DNA of 64,000 bases from Pannonibacter indicus. Its GTDB lineage: Bacteria > Pseudomonadota > Alphaproteobacteria > Rhizobiales > Stappiaceae. Positions 58,111 through 64,000 of the stretch are shown here, in pieces (position 1 is the stretch's first letter; each line of letters begins with the position of its first letter). The position numbers and the translations under genes are program-made. The DNA lies in contig NZ_LIPT01000006.1 of assembly GCF_001418225.1 (NCBI RefSeq), positions 146,596-210,595 on the forward strand. The letters run 5' to 3'. The notes below the pieces were generated by a model. That model searched no databases and was not told the origin of the DNA. It saw nothing but the letters and a program-made list of their open reading frames with translations.

Positions 58111-58725
58111 ATGAGCAACAGTCCGTCAATCTCCCTTCCCGTTCTGGCTCCGGACCGGGTGCACGAAGCCTCCGGCCCGGCAGCGCTGGCTTTTGCACTG
58201 CTGCAGGCGGCGCAACCGCGTGAGGGCAAGGGAACGGACAAGGCGGTGCTGCTGATCGTGCCCACCCATCTGCGCGGCGGACTGCTGCCCTCAGGCGTTG
58301 CGCCGCTGATCGACCCCAGCCACCTCATCACCGTGCTGGCCCCCACGCAGACGGATCAGCTGTGGAGCATGGAAGAGGCGCTGCGCTCCGGCGCGGTGCA
58401 TGCGGTGATCACCCTGACGGAAAAGCCCCTGACCCTGACGCAGGGCCGCCGCCTGCAGCTGGCCGCAGAAAGCGGGCGCACGCTGGGCCTGCTCGTCACC
58501 GGACAGGAGGGCGGCAGCAACGCCAGCGAAACCCGCTGGCACTGCGCGCCCCTGTGGGACGAGGCGGACTCGACTCTGCAGGCCTGGCGGCTTATAAAGA
58601 ACAAAAGAGGAACAAACGGCAACTGGATGGTGCGCCTCAATGACAAGAGCTCTGGCCCGGCGGGTGTTGTGCATCTGGTTTCCCAGACTGGCGAGCGACC
58701 GCATCCTGCGGCTGCGGCCTCATGA
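58111..58725 (+). CDS. imuA: ImuA, RecA-like mutasome component
   Basis: ImuA is a RecA/SulA-like protein that works with ImuB and DnaE2 in damage-induced mutagenesis. The 204-aa product shows ASGPAALAFALLQAAQ, AVLLIVPTHLRGG, LITVLAPTQTDQLWSMEEALRSGAVHAVI and RRLQLAAESGRTLGLLV, typical of alphaproteobacterial ImuA. The start at 58111 (MSNSPSISLPV) is likely; an upstream ATG adds 37 unlike residues. It overlaps imuB by 86 bases in another frame. I did not find the alphaproteobacterial LexA box GTTC-N7-GTTC in the 200 bases upstream. Confidence 0.88.
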   Translation: MSNSPSISLPVLAPDRVHEASGPAALAFALLQAAQPREGKGTDKAVLLIVPTHLRGGLLPSGVAPLIDPSHLITVLAPTQTDQLWSMEEALRSGAVHAVITLTEKPLTLTQGRRLQLAAESGRTLGLLVTGQEGGSNASETRWHCAPLWDEADSTLQAWRLIKNKRGTNGNWMVRLNDKSSGPAGVVHLVSQTGERPHPAAAAS

Positions 58726-60121
58726 GGGGCCGTTTGCCATCAGCCTCAACCGCAGCAACAGCGAGCATATCCACTGCCTGAACAGGGCGGCAGAAACACG
58801 CGGCCTGCGCCGGGGCATGAGCCTTGCCGATGCACGCGCCCTGTGCCCGCAGCTTGTCAGCGAACCGGCCGACCTGCCCGGCGAACGGCAGTTTCTGGCC
58901 GCTCTTGGCCGCTGGGCCGGGCGCTATGGCCCCATGGTGGGGCGCGATGGCGCCGATGGGCTGGTGGCCGACATCACCGGCGTCCCGCATCTTTTCGGCG
59001 GGGAGGAGGGTCTACTTGCCGATCTCCATGGCCGCTTCAGCCAGGCCGGACTGACAGCCGCCGCCGCCATTGCCGGTACGCGCGGGGCGGCCTATGCGCT
59101 CTCGCGCCATGGCGGCGGTATTGCTCCGCCGGGTGAGGAGCTCGCCGCCATCGGCGCCCTGCCGCCCTCGGCCCTGCGGATCGATGGGGAAACCGCCAAC
59201 GGCCTGCAGCAGATGGGCCTGCGCAATATCCGCGACCTCACGCAGGTGCCGCGTGCGCCACTGGCGCGCCGCTTCGGCGCCTCGCTGATGCTGCGGCTCG
59301 ATCAGGCGCTCGGCCTTGCCGGAGAGCCCGTTTCTCCCGATGGCCCGCCGCCGCATTTCGGCGCCCGCATCACCCTGCCGGAGCCGCTGGGCCTTGTCGA
59401 TGACGTGATGGCCGCCCTCACCCGCCTGCTGGAGCGGCTGTGCGAAAAGCTGGCGGCCGTCAATCTCGGCGCCCGGCGGCTGCATGTGGAACTGCGGCGG
59501 GTTGACGGCGATCTGGCACAGCTGGACGTGGGCCTTGCCCGGCCCATGCGCGACCCCGCCGCCATCGCCCGCCTGTTTGCCCGCTCGATCGAAAAGCTGG
59601 ATGCCGGTTTCGGCTTCGACCAGCTGCGCATGACCGTCAGCCTCGTGGAGGAGATGCAGCCGCAGCAGCTGACGAGTGCTGGTGAGGGCGAAGCGGAGGG
59701 CAAGCTCGCCGATCTCATCACCCGCATCGGCAACCGGCTGGGCTTTGATGCCGTGCGCCGCCACCTGCCTGCGGACAGCCACATTCCGGAACGCAGCTAT
59801 CTCGCCGCCCCCGCCGCCTTCAGCCGGCCGGAGCCTTTTCCCCGAAGTGGCCCGCGCCGCCCGCTCCTGCTGTTTCCGCCCGAGCCGCTGACGGCACAAG
59901 GGCCAAAGCCGCCCGCCCGTTTCTCCTGGCGGCGCATGCGCTTCACCCTTGGCCGCGCCTCCGGGCCGGAGCGGCTGTCGCCAGAATGGTGGCTGGATGA
60001 TCCCGCCTGGCGCCGGGGCCTGCGCGATTACTGGTTCGTCGAAACCCGCGAGGGCCGCCGCCTCTGGCTGTTTCATACACCGCAGGACCCGGGATGGTAC
60101 ATCCATGGCGAATTTGCCTGA
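58640..60121 (+). CDS. imuB: ImuB, Y-family polymerase-like mutasome scaffold
   Basis: The 493-aa protein has a Y-family polymerase fold (RRVLCIWFPRLASDRILR, SNSEHIHCLNRAAETRGLRRGMSLADARALCP, GPMVGRDGADGLVADITGVPHLFGGEE). Acidic catalytic residues expected near the N-terminus (the DxD region) are replaced by WFPR, so it should lack polymerase activity, as known for ImuB, and act as a bridge between the beta clamp, ImuA and DnaE2. It starts inside imuA and its stop overlaps dnaE2 by 17 bases, so the three genes are translated as a coupled unit. Confidence 0.92.
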   Translation: MTRALARRVLCIWFPRLASDRILRLRPHEGPFAISLNRSNSEHIHCLNRAAETRGLRRGMSLADARALCPQLVSEPADLPGERQFLAALGRWAGRYGPMVGRDGADGLVADITGVPHLFGGEEGLLADLHGRFSQAGLTAAAAIAGTRGAAYALSRHGGGIAPPGEELAAIGALPPSALRIDGETANGLQQMGLRNIRDLTQVPRAPLARRFGASLMLRLDQALGLAGEPVSPDGPPPHFGARITLPEPLGLVDDVMAALTRLLERLCEKLAAVNLGARRLHVELRRVDGDLAQLDVGLARPMRDPAAIARLFARSIEKLDAGFGFDQLRMTVSLVEEMQPQQLTSAGEGEAEGKLADLITRIGNRLGFDAVRRHLPADSHIPERSYLAAPAAFSRPEPFPRSGPRRPLLLFPPEPLTAQGPKPPARFSWRRMRFTLGRASGPERLSPEWWLDDPAWRRGLRDYWFVETREGRRLWLFHTPQDPGWYIHGEFA

Positions 60122-63100
60122 AACGGCAGCGGGCGGCTATGCCGAGCTTTGCGTCACCAGCAACTTCACCTTCCTGACAGGCGCCTCGCATCCGGAGGAG
60201 CTGGTGTTGCGGGCGGCGGAACTGGGGCTGCAGGCGATTGCCATCACCGACCGCAACAGCCTTGCAGGCGTGGTGCGGGCCCATGTGGCCCTGAGCGAGC
60301 TGCGGCGGCAGCGGGCGGAACAGGCTGGCGCGCCGGAAAGGCCGGAAGAAACACCGCTGCACCCGATGACGGGCCGCCCGCATCCGCCCGTCCGCTCCCA
60401 CCGGCGCATTGACCCGTCAAGCCGGCAGGATATGGGCCGGCAGGATATGGGCCGGCAGAATATGCAGGCGCCAGAATCCGGCGAGCCGCAGAAGCCCGCA
60501 GGCCCCGCCCTGCCGAAGCTGATCCCCGGGTCACGGCTGGTGCTGCAGGAGTGCCCGGTGGAGTTTGCGGCTCTGCCGGTGGACAAACCCGCCTATGCAA
60601 GACTGTCGCGGCTGCTGACCATCGGCAAGCGCCGTGCCGTCAAGGGCGCCTGCACGCTCTATCTCTCCGACCTGATGGAGTGGGGCCGCGGCCTCATCCT
60701 CATCGCCCTGCCGCCGGATCTTCTCACCGCGAAGCCGGAGATGGCGCTGGAGGTGAAGGCCGTGCTGAACCGGCTCGTCCAACAGTTCCCCGGCCATGTC
60801 TACACCGGCGCGGCACCCGGCTATGACGGGCAGGATCAGGCCCGCTTCGATGCGCTGTACCGCCTGTCGCTGGCGACGGCCGCGCCTCTGGTGGCCGTTG
60901 GCGATGTGCTGATGCACCGGGCGGGCCGCCGGGCGCTCGCCGATGTGCTGACCTGCCTGCGCGAGGGCTGCACCATTGCCACCCTTGGCCGCCGCGCCCT
61001 GCCCAATGGCGAAAGGCGGCTGAAGGACGGTGCCAGCATGGCCCGCCTCTTCGCCCGTTATCCGGCAGCGCTCCGCCGCACGCTGGAGATTGCCGCCCGC
61101 TGCGGCTTTTCGCTGGATGACCTCAGCTACCAGTACCCGGAGGAAGTGAGCGGCGGCGAGGATGCGCAAGGCCGGCTGGAGCGGCTGGTGCGGGCCGGTC
61201 TCGAAAGCCGCGAGCGCTTTCCCGATGGCGCGGATGCGGACACGCTGGCCAAGGTGGAGAAGGAGCTGGCGCTCATCCGCCTCAAGGCCTATGCGCCCTA
61301 TTTCCTCACCGTGCATGACATTGTCCAGTTCGCCCGCAGCCGGAACATCCTGTGCCAGGGGCGCGGGTCGGCGGCCAATTCCATTGTCTGCTATGCGCTT
61401 GGCATCACCGAGGTGAAGCCCGGCACCACGCTGATGGTATTCGAGCGCTTCATTTCCGCCGAGCGCAGCGAACCGCCGGATATCGACGTCGACTTCGAGC
61501 ATGAACGGCGCGAGGAGGTGATCCAGCACATCTACGAGCGCTATGGCCGCCACCGCACCGGGCTCACCGCCACCGTCATCCATTTCCGCTCCCGCGCCGC
61601 CATCCGCGAGGTGGGCAAGGCCATGGGCCTGTCGCAGGATGTGCTCGCCGCCATTGCCGGGCAGAGCTGGGGCTGGTCCAATGGCCCGCCGGATCCGGCG
61701 CGGCTGCGCGAAATCGGGCTGGACCCGTCGGAGCGGCGCCTTGCCATGACGCTGGAGCTGATTGCGGAAATCATCGGCTTTCCCCGCCATCTGTCGCAGC
61801 ATGTGGGCGGCTTCGTCATCACCCGTGACCGGCTGGACGAGTTGTGCCCTATCGAAAATGCCGCGATGGAGGGGCGCACGGTCATCGAGTGGGACAAGGA
61901 CGACATCGACGCCCTCGGCATCCTCAAGGTGGATGTGCTCGCCCTCGGCATGCTCACCTGCCTGCGCAAGGGCTTTGATCTTCTGGTCCAGCACGAGCGG
62001 CAGGCGTTGACGCTGGCCAGCGTGCCGGAGGAGGATGCGGCCGTCTATGACATGCTGTGCCGTGCCGATGCCATTGGCGTCTTCCAGGTGGAAAGCCGGG
62101 CGCAGATGAATTTTCTGCCGCGCATGCGCCCGCGGGTCTTCTACGATCTGGTGATCGAGGTCGCCATCGTCCGCCCCGGCCCCATCCAGGGCGGCATGGT
62201 GCATCCTTATATCAACCGGCGGCGGGGCAGGGAAAAGGTGGAATACCCGTCCGAAGCACTCAGGACTGTGCTGGGCAAGACGCTGGGCGTGCCGCTGTTC
62301 CAGGAACAGGCGCTGCAGATTGCCGTGGTGGCAGCGGGCTTCACGCCCGGCGAGGCCGACCGGCTGCGCCGCAGCCTTGCCACCTTCAAGCGCATGGGCA
62401 CGATCCATACGTTCCGGGACAAGTTCATCTCCGGCATGCTGGGCAATGGCTACAGCCCGGAGTTTGCCGAACGCTGCTTCAGCCAGATCGAGGGTTTCGG
62501 CGAATATGGCTTTCCCGAAAGCCATGCGGCGAGCTTTGCCCGGCTGGTCTATGCTTCCGCATGGATGAAATGCCACCATCCGGCCATTTTCGCCTGCGCC
62601 CTGCTCAATGCCCAGCCCATGGGCTTCTATGCTCCGGCGCAGATCGTGCGCGATGCGCGCGAGCATGGGGTGGAGGTGCGGCCCGTCTCGGTCAATCACT
62701 CCGCATGGGACAACACGCTGGAGCGGCGCAGCGACGGCGCACTGGCCCTGCGCCTCGGTTTCCGCCAGATCAAGGGCCTGCGCGAGGCGGATTGCCAGGC
62801 CATCGCCGCCAGCCGGGGCAACGGCTATCCGGATGTGGAAACCATCTGGCAGCGCACGCGCCTCAAAGGCGATGTGCTGCAGCGGCTGGCGGAAGGCGAC
62901 GCGCTGAGCTGCCTTGGCCTCACCCGCCGGGCCGCCCTGTGGCAGGTGAAGGCGCTGGGGCAGGCCCGCACCCTGCCGCTGTTCTCCGGCATGGACGGGG
63001 AAGCGATTGCCGAGCCTGAGGTTGCCCTGCCCTCCATGTCGCTGGGAGAAGAGGTGGTGGAGGATTACGCCGCCCTGCGCCTGTCCTTGCGTGCCCACCC

Positions 63101-63563
63101 GATGGAGCTGCTGCGCCCCGCGCTGCCGGGCCTCACGGCCCATGACCAGCTGACCCGGCCGGATCTGCGGCAGGTGAGCGTGGCCGGTCTCGTCATCACC
63201 CGCCAGCGCCCCGGCACCGCCTCGGGCGTCATCTTCCTGACGCTGGAGGATGAAACCGGCGTCAGCAATGTGGTGGTCTGGCCCAAGGTTTATGAAGCCT
63301 TCCGCCGCGCCGTCATCGGCGGGCGGCTGTTGCGCGTGACGGGGCGTTTGCAGCGCGAAGGGCAGGTGGTGCATCTCATCGCCGGACAGATCGAGGACCT
63401 GTCCCACATCCTGCCCGGCCTCGGCCAGTTTGGCGGAGAGATAGATGCCACGGGCGGAACGCCTGCCGCACCCGGCGGCGCTGATCTGAGGGGGGGAAAA
63501 CCCGGCGCCCGCCATCCGCGTGAACAGGCCAAGCTTTTATTCCGGAGCCGCGATTTTCATTGA
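60105..63563 (+). CDS. dnaE2: Error-prone DNA polymerase DnaE2 (ImuC)
   Basis: This 1152-aa C-family polymerase performs lesion bypass with ImuA/ImuB. Domains in order: PHP (GYAELCVTSNFTFLTGASHPEEL, AIAITDRNSLAGVVRAH), polymerase palm with PDIDVDFEHERREEVIQHIYERYG carrying the catalytic Asp pair and a further Asp in LKVDVLALGML, fingers/thumb (ESHAASFARLVYASAWMKCHHPAIF), and a C-terminal OB fold (ISHTP-like region VSVAGLVITRQRPGTASGVIFLTLEDETG). A Pro/Arg-rich insertion of about 65 residues with three RQDMG-type repeats interrupts the PHP domain. Start ATG 60105 lies inside imuB; no conserved sequence precedes it. Confidence 0.95.
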   Translation: MANLPETAAGGYAELCVTSNFTFLTGASHPEELVLRAAELGLQAIAITDRNSLAGVVRAHVALSELRRQRAEQAGAPERPEETPLHPMTGRPHPPVRSHRRIDPSSRQDMGRQDMGRQNMQAPESGEPQKPAGPALPKLIPGSRLVLQECPVEFAALPVDKPAYARLSRLLTIGKRRAVKGACTLYLSDLMEWGRGLILIALPPDLLTAKPEMALEVKAVLNRLVQQFPGHVYTGAAPGYDGQDQARFDALYRLSLATAAPLVAVGDVLMHRAGRRALADVLTCLREGCTIATLGRRALPNGERRLKDGASMARLFARYPAALRRTLEIAARCGFSLDDLSYQYPEEVSGGEDAQGRLERLVRAGLESRERFPDGADADTLAKVEKELALIRLKAYAPYFLTVHDIVQFARSRNILCQGRGSAANSIVCYALGITEVKPGTTLMVFERFISAERSEPPDIDVDFEHERREEVIQHIYERYGRHRTGLTATVIHFRSRAAIREVGKAMGLSQDVLAAIAGQSWGWSNGPPDPARLREIGLDPSERRLAMTLELIAEIIGFPRHLSQHVGGFVITRDRLDELCPIENAAMEGRTVIEWDKDDIDALGILKVDVLALGMLTCLRKGFDLLVQHERQALTLASVPEEDAAVYDMLCRADAIGVFQVESRAQMNFLPRMRPRVFYDLVIEVAIVRPGPIQGGMVHPYINRRRGREKVEYPSEALRTVLGKTLGVPLFQEQALQIAVVAAGFTPGEADRLRRSLATFKRMGTIHTFRDKFISGMLGNGYSPEFAERCFSQIEGFGEYGFPESHAASFARLVYASAWMKCHHPAIFACALLNAQPMGFYAPAQIVRDAREHGVEVRPVSVNHSAWDNTLERRSDGALALRLGFRQIKGLREADCQAIAASRGNGYPDVETIWQRTRLKGDVLQRLAEGDALSCLGLTRRAALWQVKALGQARTLPLFSGMDGEAIAEPEVALPSMSLGEEVVEDYAALRLSLRAHPMELLRPALPGLTAHDQLTRPDLRQVSVAGLVITRQRPGTASGVIFLTLEDETGVSNVVVWPKVYEAFRRAVIGGRLLRVTGRLQREGQVVHLIAGQIEDLSHILPGLGQFGGEIDATGGTPAAPGGADLRGGKPGARHPREQAKLLFRSRDFH
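60421..60465 (+). repeat. 15-bp tandem repeat inside dnaE2
   Basis: There are three in-frame units of GCCGGCAGGATATGG (the third GCCGGCAGAATATGC), coding RQDMG-RQDMG-RQNM. They sit inside the PHP-domain insertion of DnaE2, which spans about 60309-60513. Confidence 0.9.
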
Positions 63564-63601
63564 GGGGCTGCTTTGCCCGTGTTGACACGGGCGCGCAATG
63601 C

Positions 63602-63625
63602 AAAAGGCCTCCCGCTCGGGAGCCT
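63602..63625 (-). terminator. Terminator of the rRNA operon
   Basis: On the minus strand AGGCTCCCG and CGGGAGGCCT form a stem with one bulged base, followed by TTTTGC. It lies 29 bases after the 3' end of tRNA-fMet and between it and the dnaE2 stop. Confidence 0.7.
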
Positions 63626-63653
63626 CGGAAGCTACTGATATATTTGATAATTC

Positions 63654-63730
<77 letters not shown>

Positions 63731-63797
63731 TTGAGGTGTTTTGGCGGTTTTTTTTGCCGCGGTTTGTTGAAGAGTTTGATTTTATCTGCGTTTTGCA

Positions 63798-63915
63798 GGC
63801 CTGGCAGCGACCTACTCTCCCGTGTCTTGAGACAAAGTACCATTGGCGCTGGGGGGTTTCACGGCCGAGTTCGGGATGGGATCGGGTGTTGGCCCCCCGC
63901 TGGGGCCACCAGGCC
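63798..63915 (-). rRNA. rrf: 5S ribosomal RNA
   Basis: The minus strand carries the 5S core CCCGATCCCATCCCGAACTC, then GGCCGTGAAACCCCCCAGCG, GACACGGGAGAGTAGGTCGC and TGCCAGGCC. Terminal helix I is GGCCTGG paired with CCAGGCC, which sets the ends at about 118 bases. The 23S and 16S genes should lie beyond the right edge of the window. Confidence 0.95.
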
Positions 63916-64000
63916 GGCGAAACGCAGATGAGAGGAACTGGTCTTTTCAGCTGTTGCTGATCGATGTGTTTCTTAGTTTGAGATACGCGCGGGATGTTAC

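Noticed and set aside
60531..63515. 994-codon open frame on the minus strand opposite dnaE2
   Set aside because: It mirrors the dnaE2 codon pattern, has no conserved motif, and dnaE2 on the other strand has full family support. Long antisense frames are expected at this G+C.
63564..63653. tRNA-based integration site next to dnaE2
   Set aside because: No partial duplicate of the tRNA-fMet 3' end was found elsewhere in the window and no integrase is present.

Overview
The window looks like a piece of an alphaproteobacterial chromosome, most likely from the Hyphomicrobiales (Rhizobiales), perhaps a Stappia/Pannonibacter/Labrenzia-like organism. The family level is a guess. The signs are high G+C, the imuA-imuB-dnaE2 mutasome, the metX-metW pair, phbAB divergent from phaR, an ispA-mtgA-rpmF neighbourhood, and an rRNA operon ending in 5S rRNA then initiator tRNA-Met. 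Almost everything is housekeeping or metabolic DNA. There is no intact prophage, insertion sequence or CRISPR array.

Left part (1-16 kb): folP-folK, a higBA toxin-antitoxin pair, a GH25 lipoprotein, exonuclease III, a flippase plus CelD-like acetyltransferase pair, an acyl-CoA synthetase, TspO and YchJ. A scrapyard of broken genes follows at 9.06-9.93 kb: a nonsense-interrupted excisionase/antitoxin gene, a PIN-toxin stub, a frameshifted NYN fragment and a further tail. Then come recQ, a cupin, gloB, two methyltransferases and metX.

Middle part (16-37 kb): a chorismate mutase-hisC-tyrA run, an orphan 129-aa protein, a GGDEF-EAL membrane protein, ispA, mtgA, rpmF, yciB, the polyhydroxyalkanoate genes phbA-phbB with divergent phaR, a GlcG-like protein, gamma-glutamyltransferase, the infC-rpmI-rplT operon (infC starts with ATT), a glycosyltransferase, an alpha/beta hydrolase and purU.

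Right part (37-64 kb): a Lrp-type regulator divergent from a homodimeric E1 2-oxoacid dehydrogenase (MdeR/MdeB-like), an L,D-transpeptidase lipoprotein, and a probable low-oxygen module (zinc alcohol dehydrogenase opposite HTH-antiporter-P-type ATPase, with an FNR/FixK-like box between). Next are a TAXI-TRAP transporter with a DctB/DctD-like two-component system, an AraC regulator divergent from a P450-ferredoxin pair, vapBC, the imuA-imuB-dnaE2 operon, tRNA-fMet and 5S rRNA.

The most unusual signal outside genes is a family of five related intergenic elements (19.4, 25.1, 25.9, 50.0 and 57.1 kb). The full copies join a variable hairpin, a conserved linker starting AAGCCCGTGCGGCG and a second hairpin around GATGCGTCAGCATC. 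Other regulatory-looking signals are a perfect 24-bp palindrome upstream of the TRAP system, overlapping palindromes at higBA, paired palindromes at the mdeR/mdeB-like locus and a GGATAT array at vapBC.
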